A program made the position numbers and the translations under genes. 64,000 nucleotides of DNA from Streptomyces capitiformicae (GTDB lineage Bacteria; Actinomycetota; Actinomycetes; Streptomycetales; Streptomycetaceae). The notes under the pieces are model-generated. The model worked only from the letters and a program-made list of their open reading frames with translations. It was not told the origin of the DNA and did not search any database. The stretch spans positions 5,711,486 to 5,775,485 of the forward strand of contig NZ_CP022161.1 of the NCBI RefSeq assembly GCF_002214185.1, in the 5' to 3' direction. Each line of letters opens with the position of its first letter. Position 1 is the first letter of the stretch. Shown in pieces: positions 28,780 to 39,563 of this stretch.

Positions 28780-29861
28780 CCGTGGCCCGCCCCACCCGCA
28801 CGCGGAAGGACTCGGCGCCCCCGAAGTCCGGCAAGAAGGCCAAGACGACCAAGGGGAACGCGAGTGCCGGAGTTCCGTCCGGGCGCGGGGCCACCGGACA
28901 CCGGACGGATCTGCTGGAGTCGATGCTGCGCATCCGGCGCTTCGAGGAGCGGTGCGTCGAGCTGTACAGCGCCGCGAAGATCCGCGGGTTCGTCCACCTC
29001 TACATCGGCGAGGAGGCCGTCGCCGTCGGTGTGAACGAGGCACTGACCCCCGAGGACGCGGTCGTCTCCACGTACCGCGAACACGGTCACGCCCTCGCTC
29101 GCGGGATCACGGCCGAGGCCGTCATGGCGGAGATGTACGGCAGGACGACGGGATGCAGCGGTGGCAGGGGCGGATCGATGCACCTGTTCGACGCGAGCCG
29201 CCGCTTCTACGGCGGCAACGCCATCGTCGCCGGCGGACTCCCCCTGGCCGCCGGCCTCGCGCTCGCCGACCTCATGCGCGGACAAGACCACGTCACCTGC
29301 TGCTTCTTCGGCGACGGGGCCTTCGCCGAGGGCGAGTTCCACGAGACCGCGAATCTGGCGGCCCTGTGGAAGCTGCCCCTGCTGCTGGTCTGCGAGAACA
29401 ACCTCTACGCCATGGGCACTGCCCTGGAGCGGCACGAGGCACAGACGGATCTGGCCATGCGCGCTGCCTCGTACGGCATGGTCGCCTGGGCCGTGGACGG
29501 CATGGACGTCGAAGCCGTCGAACATGCCGCCAGGCGGGCCGTGGAGGGCATCCGAACCGGCACCGGACCGCATTTCCTGGAGCTGCGCACCTACCGCTTC
29601 CGCGCCCACTCGATGTACGACCCGGACCGGTATCGCCACAAGGCGGAGGTCGAGCGCTGGAAGGAGCGGGACCCGATCGGCCTGCTCACCGACCGCATGC
29701 GCGAGAACGGTGAGCTGGGCGACAAGGAACTGGCCCGGATCGAGCAGCGCATCACCGACGAGATCGACCACGCCGTCGAAGCGGCGGAACAGGCGCCCGA
29801 GGAACCGGTCGAGCACCTGCTCCACCACGTCACCAGTTCCTCGGCAGAGGCGGTGAGTTGA
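28776..29861 (+). CDS. pdhA: 2-oxoacid (pyruvate/acetoin-type) dehydrogenase E1 component, alpha subunit
   Basis: A 361-residue ThDP-dependent E1alpha. After a Lys/Pro-rich 45-residue leader come [20 protein letters not shown], the [13 protein letters not shown] active-site loop, [11 protein letters not shown], and the ThDP motif [16 protein letters not shown]...CENN. With E1beta it decarboxylates a 2-oxoacid (or cleaves acetoin) and passes the acyl or aldehyde unit to lipoyl-E2. It is translationally coupled on both sides (ATGA with acsA; TTGA with E1beta). The GGRGGSMHL and NLYAMGT context is like pyruvate or acetoin enzymes rather than branched-chain ones. Confidence 0.9.
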   Translation: MTVARPTRTRKDSAPPKSGKKAKTTKGNASAGVPSGRGATGHRTDLLESMLRIRRFEERCVELYSAAKIRGFVHLYIGEEAVAVGVNEALTPEDAVVSTYREHGHALARGITAEAVMAEMYGRTTGCSGGRGGSMHLFDASRRFYGGNAIVAGGLPLAAGLALADLMRGQDHVTCCFFGDGAFAEGEFHETANLAALWKLPLLLVCENNLYAMGTALERHEAQTDLAMRAASYGMVAWAVDGMDVEAVEHAARRAVEGIRTGTGPHFLELRTYRFRAHSMYDPDRYRHKAEVERWKERDPIGLLTDRMRENGELGDKELARIEQRITDEIDHAVEAAEQAPEEPVEHLLHHVTSSSAEAVS

Positions 29862-30859
29862 CCGTGGGCGCCGGCGAAACGCAAGAGGCGAAGACGACCT
29901 ACCGGGAGGCGATGCGCGAGGCGCTTCGGGAGGCCCTGCGCGCCGACGACCGTGTCTTCCTCATGGGCGAGGATGTGGGCCGCTACGGCGGATGCTTCGG
30001 CGTCAGCCTCGGTCTGCTGGAGGAGTTCGGCCCCGAACGCGTCCGCGACACCCCGCTGTCGGAGTCCGCGTTCGTGGGTGCCGGCATCGGCGCGGCCCTG
30101 GCCGGGCTGCGGCCCATCGTCGAGATCATGACCGTCAACTTCAGCCTGCTCGCCCTCGACCAGATCCTCAACAACGCCGCCACCCTGCTGCACATGTCGT
30201 GCGGCCAGCTGCCCGTGCCGCTGGTCATCCGCATGACCACGGGCGCCGGACGGCAACTCGCCGCCCAGCACTCGCACAGCCTCGAAGGCTGGTACGCGCA
30301 CATCCCCGGCATCCGCGTCCTGGCCCCCGCCACTCTGGAGGACGCCCGGCACATGCTGGCCCCGGCGCTCGCCGACCCCGACCCCGTACTGATCTTCGAG
30401 CACGGGAGCCTCTACAACGTCTCCGGAGAACTCCTCCCGCTCACCGAACCCGTGGACCTGGACCATGCCACGATCCGCCGCCCCGGCACCGACATCTCCC
30501 TGATCACGTACGGCGGTTCACTGCCCAAGGCTCTCGCGGCGGCGGACGAACTATCCGCCGAGGGCATCAACGCCGAGGTGATCGACCTGCGCACGCTGCG
30601 TCCCCTGGACGGCGCGGCCATCACCGCTTCGGTGGCCCGTACCCATCGTGCGGTGGTCATCGACGAAGCGTGGCGGACGGGAAGCCTCGCCGCCGAGGTG
30701 TCCGCGCGCATCGCCGAAGAGTCGTTCTACGACCTGGACGCGCCCGTCGAGCGGGTGTGCAGCGCGGAGGTGCCCATGCCGTACGCCCGGCGGCTGGAGG
30801 AGGCCGCCCTGCCGCAGACCGCCGACATCGTCGCGGCCGCGCACCGGACGGTGGACTGA
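29858..30859 (+). CDS. pdhB: 2-oxoacid (pyruvate/acetoin-type) dehydrogenase E1 component, beta subunit
   Basis: A 333-residue transketolase-like E1beta. Marks are [76 protein letters not shown], and the C-terminal part with [15 protein letters not shown]. It pairs with E1alpha to form the alpha2beta2 heterotetramer holding ThDP. The start is read as TTG 29858, overlapping the E1alpha stop, with GAGG 7 bases upstream; GTG 29864 is an alternative. The E2 gene starts 2 bases after its stop. Confidence 0.9.
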   Translation: MTVGAGETQEAKTTYREAMREALREALRADDRVFLMGEDVGRYGGCFGVSLGLLEEFGPERVRDTPLSESAFVGAGIGAALAGLRPIVEIMTVNFSLLALDQILNNAATLLHMSCGQLPVPLVIRMTTGAGRQLAAQHSHSLEGWYAHIPGIRVLAPATLEDARHMLAPALADPDPVLIFEHGSLYNVSGELLPLTEPVDLDHATIRRPGTDISLITYGGSLPKALAAADELSAEGINAEVIDLRTLRPLDGAAITASVARTHRAVVIDEAWRTGSLAAEVSARIAEESFYDLDAPVERVCSAEVPMPYARRLEEAALPQTADIVAAAHRTVD

Positions 30860-30861
30860 TC

Positions 30862-32265
30862 ATGGCCGAGTTCACCATGCCGTCCCTCGGCGCCGACATG
30901 GACGAGGGCACGCTCCTGGAATGGCTGGTCTCGCCCGGAGACCTCGTGCACAAGGGTGATCCGGTCGCGGTCGTGGAAACCGCGAAGTCCACGATCGAGG
31001 TGGAGTGCTTCGAAACCGGGACCATGACGGAGCTGCTCGTCGAGCCCGGCACAACGGTTCCGGTGGGCACACCGCTCGCGCTGATCGGGCCGGCCGAGGA
31101 ACAACATCCCGCCCGTCACGCGCCGGAGAAGGGCAGACCTTCCGAACGCGCCTGGCTTCCCAAGTCCCCTGAACTCCCTTCCCCGCCACCTGAGCCCACC
31201 CCGGTCCCGGTGTCAGCACCGCCAGCCGCCCCTCCTCGCGGCCACATCGAGGCGGGCCCCTTGGTCCGGCACCTCGCGGAGACGAGCGGCCTCGACCTGG
31301 AGACACTGCACGGCTCCGGACCCGGAGGACGCGTTACCCGAACCGACGTCGAGCAGGCGGCGGCCGCCCGAGCCACCGCTCAGCCACCGCGTGTGCGGGC
31401 CACGCCCCTCGCCCGGCGCCTCGCCGCCGAACTGGGCGTCGACCTCGCCACGGTGAAGGGGACGGGCAGGAAGGAGGCCGTCCGTGCAGCGGACGTACGC
31501 CACGCGGCCCCCGGCCCCTCGGCCCCGCCCACGCCCGCAGGCGCCGCCGCAGTACGCCCTTCCGCTGTACGACCTCCTGCCGCACATCCGTCCGAAGACC
31601 GGGCGGCGGCCATGCGCCAGGCGATCGCCGGCCTGATGAGCCGCGCCAACCGGGAGATCCCCCATTACTACCTCTCCACGACCGTGGACATGACCGCCGC
31701 GATGGACCGGCTGCACGAGCACAACCGGACCAGTACGGTCGGTGAACGGCTGCTCCCCGCCGCCCTGCTGCTCAAGGCGGCTGCCCTGGCGGCCCGCGAG
31801 GTACCGGAGTTCAACGGCTTCTGGACCGATGACCACTTCACGGCCGGCGACGGCGTCCACCTCGGCGTGGCCATCTCCCTGCGCGGTGGAGGGCTCGTCG
31901 CCCCCGCACTGCACCACGCCGACACCCTGACACTCCCCCAACTGATGACCGCCCTGAAGGACTTGGTCACCAGGGCCCGCACGGGCAGGCTCCGCGGCTC
32001 GGAAATCTCCGACGCCACGATCACAGTCACCAACCTCGGCGATCAGGGCGTGGAGACGGTCTTCGGAGTCATCTACCCGCCCCAGGTGGCCCTGGTCGGC
32101 TTCGGGCGGGTCGTCGACCGGCCATACGCCGTCGACGGCCTGCTGGGCGTGCGCCCCGTGGTGACAGCCACCCTCTCGGCCGACCACCGGGCGACGGACG
32201 GTGCCGTCGGCGCCCGGTACCTCACCGTGGTCTCCCGCCTCCTGCAGAACCCGGAGCGGTTGTGA
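30862..32265 (+). CDS. pdhC: Dihydrolipoamide acyltransferase (E2) with two peripheral-subunit-binding domains
   Basis: A 467-residue E2. A lipoyl domain at 1-77 carries the lipoylated lysine in VETAKSTIEVE (Lys42). After a Pro-rich linker come two peripheral-subunit-binding domains, at about 128-166 (GPLVRHLAETSGLDLETLHG) and 172-210 (PLARRLAAELGVDLATVKG). The catalytic acyltransferase domain at about 240-467 has the active-site ADHRATDG (His442, Asp446). It transfers the acyl group from lipoate to CoA and forms the complex core. Two binding domains are unusual, since most E2s have one. No E3 (dihydrolipoamide dehydrogenase) gene follows, so E3 must be shared. The stop overlaps the acp start. 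Confidence 0.9.
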   Translation: MAEFTMPSLGADMDEGTLLEWLVSPGDLVHKGDPVAVVETAKSTIEVECFETGTMTELLVEPGTTVPVGTPLALIGPAEEQHPARHAPEKGRPSERAWLPKSPELPSPPPEPTPVPVSAPPAAPPRGHIEAGPLVRHLAETSGLDLETLHGSGPGGRVTRTDVEQAAAARATAQPPRVRATPLARRLAAELGVDLATVKGTGRKEAVRAADVRHAAPGPSAPPTPAGAAAVRPSAVRPPAAHPSEDRAAAMRQAIAGLMSRANREIPHYYLSTTVDMTAAMDRLHEHNRTSTVGERLLPAALLLKAAALAAREVPEFNGFWTDDHFTAGDGVHLGVAISLRGGGLVAPALHHADTLTLPQLMTALKDLVTRARTGRLRGSEISDATITVTNLGDQGVETVFGVIYPPQVALVGFGRVVDRPYAVDGLLGVRPVVTATLSADHRATDGAVGARYLTVVSRLLQNPERL

Positions 32266-32513
32266 ACATGAACCGAACCGATGCACTGGACATGGTCAGG
32301 CAGTCGATCTCATCCGTCATCCCTGACGCCGACGTCGCCGCGCTCGGGCCCGACGACGCGTTCCGCGACGTGTTGGAGATGGATTCGCTGGACTTCCTGA
32401 GTTTCGTCGAGGTTCTCAGCGAACGGTCCGGCGTGCGCATCGAGGACGAGGACACACCCCGGCTCACCACACTGTCCGGCAGTGCCGACTTCCTCGTCGC
32501 CCACACGCAGTGA
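32262..32513 (+). CDS. Acyl carrier protein in the dehydrogenase operon
   Basis: An 83-residue acidic acyl carrier protein. The phosphopantetheine site is Ser42 in EMDSLDFLSFVEVL, with the usual four-helix hydrophobic pattern. It starts with GTG 32262, overlapping the E2 stop, so it is clearly part of the acsA-E1-E2 operon and its last gene. No phosphopantetheinyl transferase or ketosynthase is nearby. A carrier protein here suggests that the acyl group made by the complex or by the ligase is moved to a protein thioester, rather than only to CoA (inference). Confidence 0.85.
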   Translation: MNMNRTDALDMVRQSISSVIPDADVAALGPDDAFRDVLEMDSLDFLSFVEVLSERSGVRIEDEDTPRLTTLSGSADFLVAHTQ

Positions 32514-32651
32514 CTGTGCGGCGCGGACGCTTACGGCACAACCCGGTGAGGGTGGCCACGGACCTCCGCCGTCACCAACACATGCGGCATGGCCCACCCT
32601 CTCGGGGCGGATGCCGAAGAGGCAGCGACGCCCCAGCGAACCCGTGACAGC

Positions 32652-33512
32652 TCAAACCGCTTCGATCTCATAGACGACATCGACCACGTCGTCGATGTCA
32701 CGCACCACTGCGAGAAGTTCGGGGACGAGTGCCTTGTCCAGCCGCCCCGTCATCGTCACCACACCGTTCTCCACGGCGACTTGGACGGCGCGCGGATCCA
32801 GCAGGTGCTGAGCAGCCAGGGACTCGACCTCGGCCCGGATCTCGGCGTCGTCACGGATCAGGGCCCGCAGCAGGTCACTCCGGCTGACCACGCCGACGAG
32901 CCGACCGCGATGGTCGGTCACGGGCAGCCGCTTCAGCCGCGCGTGAGCGGCGGTCCACGCGGCATCCGCCACTCGCTCCGCCGGGTGGACGGTGACGGGC
33001 GGGAAGGTCATCAGCGTGGCCGCCGTGTCACCGTGGCTCTTGTCGTACAGGCGGTGCTGCCGCAGTCTGCCGACAGGTCCGTGCCTGCGCGGTTCCGCCA
33101 TGACTGCGGCCTTGGCCAGCAGATCCGACTCCGAGACGACACCGATCACGTGGTCGTCGGCGTCGACCACCGGTACGGCGCTCACCTGCTCGCGGGCGAG
33201 TGTGTGGGCCACGTCCAGGAACGGCATGTCGCCGGGGACAGAGGCCGCCGGAACCTGCATGACGTCCCGTACGCGGAGGGTGGCCGGTTCTCGGGTGGGC
33301 GGCTCGGGCGCGGTAGTGGCGGGCGGCTCGGGCTGCTCCCGTCCGGGGGCGGGCCTGGGCTCCTCGGCGCTCCTCGCCGACGCGGCGGCGGCGACGGCCG
33401 CGAGATAGCGGCGCAGCGCGTCCTGGCGCGGTTCTTCCTGGGGTGTCCAGGGGCGGCCCGGCGTGGTGCGGCGGGTTTCCTTCTCCGCGGAGCGTTGCTC
33501 GAAATCGCTCAC
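32652..33512 (-). CDS. CBS-pair plus BON domain protein with Pro-rich N-terminus
   Basis: A 286-residue protein with an 80-residue Pro/Glu/Arg-rich N-terminal segment. CBS repeats lie at about 82-140 (VRDVMQVPAASVPGDMPFLD; AVPVVDADDHVIGVVSESDL) and 160-215 (LMTFPPVTVHPAERVADAAW; LPVTDHRGRLVGVVSRSDLL). A C-terminal BON domain follows (AVQVAVENGVVTMTGRLDKA). It is a longer relative of the gene at 3593. The start is GTG 33512, with GGGAGG upstream. It diverges from the A/V-ATPase operon across two DevR-like palindromes, so the two units may be co-regulated. As a nucleotide sensor it could report energy state near the ATPase (inference). Confidence 0.88.
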   Translation of the reverse strand: MSDFEQRSAEKETRRTTPGRPWTPQEEPRQDALRRYLAAVAAAASARSAEEPRPAPGREQPEPPATTAPEPPTREPATLRVRDVMQVPAASVPGDMPFLDVAHTLAREQVSAVPVVDADDHVIGVVSESDLLAKAAVMAEPRRHGPVGRLRQHRLYDKSHGDTAATLMTFPPVTVHPAERVADAAWTAAHARLKRLPVTDHRGRLVGVVSRSDLLRALIRDDAEIRAEVESLAAQHLLDPRAVQVAVENGVVTMTGRLDKALVPELLAVVRDIDDVVDVVYEIEAV

Positions 33513-33580
33513 GGCTGCCTCCCGGGGGATGCCGTCCACCTACGGGGTCAGTCTGGCATCGATCGACTGGTACGGCCTGT

Positions 33581-33615
33581 GGGCCGAACGGCACCGCCTG
33601 AGGGACTGGCGGCCC
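33581..33615. promoter_or_regulatory. Tandem DevR/DosR(OsdR)-like palindromes before the A/V-ATPase operon
   Basis: GGGACTGGCGGCCC (33602-33615) is a full match to GGGNC-N4-GNCCC. GGGCCGAACGGCAC (33581-33594) has one mismatch. Their starts are 21 bases apart, two helical turns, which would place both on one DNA face. They lie between the divergent starts at 33512 and 33688. Confidence 0.5.
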
Positions 33616-33687
33616 GGTGCGGCGCGACATGCCAACGCCTACCAAGGAGACTGGGAAGCGGGATGTGGTCCCACTGGAGGAGAGTTC

Positions 33688-34188
33688 GTGACGGGTTTCC
33701 GGGACTTTCTGACCCGGTTCCGGCCGGCGGCGTCGCCCGGCCGGGCCGCGCCAGGTGGTGTGCCCGCAGACCGCTCCGCCGAACTCCGTGCGGAACTCGC
33801 ACCTCCGCTGGCCCTGCTCGAACAGGCGGAGGCGGAAGCCCGGGCCATACGCGAGCGGGCCGACGTGGCCGCCGCGTCACGCCGACGGGAAGCCGCACGG
33901 CAGGCCGAGGAAATCGTGGCAGAGGCGCGTGCGGAGGCCGACCGGGTACGGGAGCGCGCCGCCGATCAGGTACTGCGTGCGGCAGAGGACGAGGCGACGG
34001 CGCTGCTCGACGAAGCGGAACGCGAGGCCGTCGCTGTACGTGACCGCGCCGGGAGCCGGACGCCCGCGCTCGCCGCACGCGTGGTCGCGCTGGTGCTGGA
34101 GAATCTCACGGCGCACCTGGTGTCTTCTGCGCCACGGGAGGGGCATCGATCTCCGGGCCGTGGGCGGCCTCAGGAGGGTGGTCCGTGA
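33688..34188 (+). CDS. A/V-type ATPase peripheral-stalk subunit (G/H-like)
   Basis: A 166-residue protein whose centre is a long Ala/Glu/Arg coiled coil (LALLEQAEAEARAIRERADV; EIVAEARAEADRVRERAADQ). A helical C-terminus follows (ARVVALVLENLTAHL). Length, position at the head of the operon and coiled-coil form fit the G/H stalk subunit, which pairs with subunit E to hold the A3B3 head still. Sequence similarity is weak, as usual for this subunit. GTG 33688 has GGAGGAGA just upstream. Its stop overlaps the next start (GTGATG). Confidence 0.7.
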   Translation: MTGFRDFLTRFRPAASPGRAAPGGVPADRSAELRAELAPPLALLEQAEAEARAIRERADVAAASRRREAARQAEEIVAEARAEADRVRERAADQVLRAAEDEATALLDEAEREAVAVRDRAGSRTPALAARVVALVLENLTAHLVSSAPREGHRSPGRGRPQEGGP

Positions 34189-35133
34189 TGGGGGCGGGAT
34201 GGGTGGCAGGCGTGACCCGGGCACGCGCCCTGCGGACGAGGTGTCTGCGTGCCGAGGGGATCAGGAAGGTGGCCGCGTCGCCCACCCTCGAGGACGCTCT
34301 GCGCTACTTGGCGGCCACCCCCTACCGGCACGACGTCACCTCGGGCGCCACGCCGGCCGAGGCCCAGCGGGCGGTCTCGGCGACGCTGTTGTGGCATCTG
34401 CGGGTCCTCGCCGGCTGGCAACCGGCCACGGGTGCGGATGCCATCCGGGCGCTCGCCGCAGGGTTCGAGATCTCCAACACCGAACACCACCTGAGGGCTC
34501 TCACGGCCGAACCGCGACAGCCGGGAATGGAACGCCTGCACCCACCGCCCTACCGCTTGGGTGCGCTGGCGATCGCCTGGACCCGGCTCGCCCGCACTCG
34601 TACGCCGTCGGAGCTGCGCACCGCGCTGTCGGCCTCCGTCTGGGGTGACCCCGGGAGCGACTCACCGGCTGCGGTCGCCACTGGTATGCGGGTCTCCGCC
34701 GCCATACGCCTCGCCACTGCTGTTCCCGACGCGGCGCGCTGGGCGGCGGCCCGGCTCACCCTGCTGCTCGGCCGAGAGGTGTTCGTCGTGGGCCGCCGGA
34801 TGCCGGACGTGTCCGCCCGCCGGGCGGCCCGCCTGCTCGGCCCGCGAGCGGTGGGGGCGGGGTCGTACGCCGACTTCCGGCAGGCGTTGCCGGCCACCGC
34901 GAGGTGGCTGCTGGACGACATCGACGACGAGGCGGACCTGTGGCGGGCCGAGGCACGGTGGTGGGACGCCGTCGATGGCGACGGCCGGGAACTGCTGCGC
35001 CAGTCCGCCTTCGGTCCGCGGCCGGTCGTGGGGGCAGTGGCACTGCTGTCCGCAGACGCGTGGCGGACCCGAGGTGCGCTGGAAATGGCCGCCCGGGGCG
35101 GTGGCCTCGGGGACTGGCCCGCGGAGGTGCTCA

Positions 35134-35147
<14 letters not shown>
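34188..35147 (+). CDS. A/V-type ATPase subunit C (d-like)
   Basis: A 319-residue, mostly helical protein (ATLLWHLRVLAGWQPATGAD; FEISNTEHHLRALT; ADFRQALPATARWLLDDI). The pattern with GFEIxNxxHHLRAL is that of V-type subunit C/d, which links the central stalk D-F to the membrane rotor ring. ATG 34188 overlaps the preceding stop, and its end overlaps the next start by 14 bases, all in one operon. Arg/Ala content is very high compared with archaeal homologues, as expected from the GC bias. Confidence 0.78.
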
Positions 35148-37049
<1,902 letters not shown>

Positions 37050-37051
37050 CC

Positions 37052-37279
37052 ATGGGACGGGTCGCCGCCCTCGGAGAACGGGCCCGTGTCGCCGGCCTGG
37101 CCCTGGCCGGAGCCGTCGTCCTCCTCGCCGACGACCCCGACGCCGTACGTCGGGCCTGGCGAACCCTGCCGGACGGCATCGACCTGGTCATCCTCACCTC
37201 TGCCGCGGCCGAGGCGCTGAATTCGGACTCCGCCGCGCACGGGGGCCGCCGCCCGCTGACCGCCGTGATGCCGCCATGA
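37052..37279 (+). CDS. A/V-type ATPase subunit F (short)
   Basis: A 75-residue protein with a Rossmann-like start (GLALAGAVVLLADDPDAVRR) and the LVILTSAAAEAL strand-helix typical of subunit F. F binds subunit D in the central stalk. Most F subunits are about 100 residues, and here the C-terminal helix is shortened. It starts 2 bases after the subunit K stop and overlaps the E start by 4 bases. Placement between K and E supports the call more than the sequence alone. Confidence 0.72.
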   Translation: MGRVAALGERARVAGLALAGAVVLLADDPDAVRRAWRTLPDGIDLVILTSAAAEALNSDSAAHGGRRPLTAVMPP

Positions 37280-37803
37280 CGAACCCGGCTCCCGACCAGA
37301 CGACGGAGGCGCTCCACCCGGTCCGGGCGGGGCTGCTGAGGGAGGCTCACGCCGACGCGGAAGCACTCCTGACCCGCACCGAGCGGGAAGCCGCCACCCT
37401 GCTCGACCAGGCCCGCGCCGAGGCCCGGGCGATCCTCGACGAGGCCCGGCGCCAGGGCGAGGCCGACGGCGCGGGCGCCGCCCGCGACCTCCTTGTCAGG
37501 GCCCGGCGGGAGGCCAGGTCCCGCACGCTCAGCGCACGCCGGGAGGCGTACGAGGAGCTGCGCCGCGAGGCCGCCGAACGGGTTCGGGGGCTACGCCGGA
37601 CCGACGACTACGCCTCCGTGCGGGAGCGGCTGGAACACCGGGCCGGGATCCTCCTGGGGCCCGACGCCGAGGTGCGCGAGCACGACGACGGGGGTGTGGT
37701 TGCCCAGGCGCCGGGGAGGCTGGTCGACCTCTCGCTGACCGCGCTGGCCGATCACGCGCTGGACCGTATGGGAGGGGAGGTGCGGAGCCTGTGGGAGCCG
37801 TGA
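37276..37803 (+). CDS. A/V-type ATPase peripheral-stalk subunit E
   Basis: A 175-residue protein. Its long N-terminal coiled coil is Ala/Glu/Arg-rich (LLREAHADAEALLTRTEREA; ARRQGEADGAGAARDLLVRA) and is followed by a C-terminal globular part (DAEVREHDDGGVVAQAPGRL; ADHALDRMGGEVRSLWEP). This is subunit E, which forms the peripheral stalks with the G/H subunit at 33688. It is coupled by overlap to F before and A after. Confidence 0.85.
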   Translation: MTNPAPDQTTEALHPVRAGLLREAHADAEALLTRTEREAATLLDQARAEARAILDEARRQGEADGAGAARDLLVRARREARSRTLSARREAYEELRREAAERVRGLRRTDDYASVRERLEHRAGILLGPDAEVREHDDGGVVAQAPGRLVDLSLTALADHALDRMGGEVRSLWEP

Positions 37804-39563
37804 CGCAAGCCGCTGGGACGCGTCGAGGGCCGACTGACCGGCAGCCGGTCTCCCGGATCCTGCGTGTCACCGGGCCGCTGATCGAGATGGAGTACACGGG
37901 CGGCATCGCCATGTACGACCTGGTCTCGATCGGCCCGGATCGGCTGCCCGGCGAGGTCGTGGCCATCAGCGGTGACGTGGTCACCGTCCAGGCGTACGAG
38001 TACACCGGCGGCCTCGCTCCGGGACAGACGGCGCTGCCCCAGGGCCGTTCGCTGTCGGTGCGGCTCAGTCCCGATCTGCTCGGCGGGATCTTCGACGGCC
38101 TGCTGCGCCCCCTGTCCGGCGCAGGCGAGTGGCTGCTTCCCGGCACGCAGCAGGCTGCCGCCGAGGAACGCACCTGGTCCTTCTCCCCCTTGGTGACAGA
38201 GGGCGAGCAGGTGGCCGAGGGACAGGCGCTCGGAGAGCTCCGGGACGCGGGGCCGGTGCGGGTGACAGTTCTCGTGCCGCCCGGCTGCGGGGGCACGGTG
38301 GAGGAGATCGCCGGGGCCGGGGACCACCCGCGGGACGCCGTGGTGGCGGTGGTGGGCGGCACGGAGGTGGCGGTCGGCGCCCTGTGGCCGGTACGCCGGC
38401 CGCGCCCGGTTCGGGAGCGCGTCGACAGCCATGAGGCCCTGAACACCGGCCAGCGGGTGATCGACCTGCTGTTCCCCGTGGCCCGGGGCAGCACGGTCGC
38501 GGTGCCCGGCGGCTTCGGCACCGGCAAGACCGTACTGCTGCAGCAGATCGCCAAGTGGTGCGACGCTGACGTCATCATCTACGTCGGCTGCGGGGAGCGC
38601 GGCAACGAGATGGCCGACGTCATCACGGAGCTGGCGGAGCTTCAGGACCCGCGCACGGGCGGACGCCTCGCGGACCGCACCGTGACGATCGCCAACACCT
38701 CCAACATGCCGATGATGGCGCGTGAGGCCAGCGTGTACACGGGCGTGACGGTCGCCGAGTACTTCCGGGACATGGGCCTGGACGTGGTGGTCATCGCCGA
38801 CTCGACCTCCCGGTGGGCGGAGGCGCTGCGCGAGTTCGCCTCCCGTACCGGCGCGCTGCCCGCCGAGGAGGGGTATCCGGCCGGACTGGCCTCCGCCATC
38901 GCGGCCTTCTACGAGCGGGCCGCCGCCGTGACAACACTCGGTGGGGACCGGGGGTCGGTGACGGTGATCGGCGCGGTGTCCCCGCCTGGCGGGGACATGA
39001 CCGAACCAGTAACAGCGCACACCGAACGCTTCGTCCGCTGCCTGTGGACCCTCGACCGCGACCTGGCCTACGCCCGCCACTACCCGGCGGTCTCCTGGGC
39101 CGGGTCCTTCTCCCGGGACGTACCGGTTCTGGCGGCCGGACACCGGACGGCCGGTGATCCGGCGTGGGCTCGGCGGCGTGACCGGGTGGGAAGGGTGCTG
39201 GCGGAGGCCGACCGGTTGGCCGATCTGGTGGATCTGATCGGAATCGCCGCCTTGCCCGCGCGGGAGCGCATCAGCGTGCTGGCGGGAAGGCTGGTCCGCG
39301 AGGGAGTGCTGCAGCAGAGCGCGTTGTCGGAGCGGGACGCGTACTGCGGCCCGGAGAAGACGGCCGCACTGGCCGACGCCGTCCTCGCGGTCACCGACCG
39401 CTGCCACGAGCTGGTGGACTCCGGTGTCCCGGCGGCCTCGGTCGAGGAGGTCGACTTCGGTCCGCTGCTGCGCGCCCGCGAGGACACCGGCCCCTACGAC
39501 GCCGCCGGGGTGGCCGCGCGACGGGATGCGATGCTCGCCTATCTGGGAGAGATGCGGCCATGA
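37791..39563 (+). CDS. atpA: A/V-type ATPase catalytic subunit A
   Basis: A 590-residue catalytic subunit. It has an N-terminal barrel (RILRVTGPLIEMEYTGGIAM), the A-specific bulge domain, and Walker A GGFGTGKT at 240-247 (most homologues have GPFGxGKT, so the Pro is replaced by Gly). Further motifs are CGERGNEMADVI, ANTSNMPMMAREASVYTGVT and DSTSRWAEALRE. It hydrolyses or makes ATP at the A-B interfaces in the head. The start at GTG 37791 overlaps the E gene; GTG 37800 is also possible. Length is typical. It belongs to a complete nine-gene set. Confidence 0.95.
   Translation: MGAVTQAAGTRRGPTDRQPVSRILRVTGPLIEMEYTGGIAMYDLVSIGPDRLPGEVVAISGDVVTVQAYEYTGGLAPGQTALPQGRSLSVRLSPDLLGGIFDGLLRPLSGAGEWLLPGTQQAAAEERTWSFSPLVTEGEQVAEGQALGELRDAGPVRVTVLVPPGCGGTVEEIAGAGDHPRDAVVAVVGGTEVAVGALWPVRRPRPVRERVDSHEALNTGQRVIDLLFPVARGSTVAVPGGFGTGKTVLLQQIAKWCDADVIIYVGCGERGNEMADVITELAELQDPRTGGRLADRTVTIANTSNMPMMAREASVYTGVTVAEYFRDMGLDVVVIADSTSRWAEALREFASRTGALPAEEGYPAGLASAIAAFYERAAAVTTLGGDRGSVTVIGAVSPPGGDMTEPVTAHTERFVRCLWTLDRDLAYARHYPAVSWAGSFSRDVPVLAAGHRTAGDPAWARRRDRVGRVLAEADRLADLVDLIGIAALPARERISVLAGRLVREGVLQQSALSERDAYCGPEKTAALADAVLAVTDRCHELVDSGVPAASVEEVDFGPLLRAREDTGPYDAAGVAARRDAMLAYLGEMRP

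Noticed and set aside
26605..29043. Long minus-strand frame opposite acsA and the start of pdhA
   Set aside because: It spans two real plus-strand genes, has no start signal or motif, and results from the high GC content.
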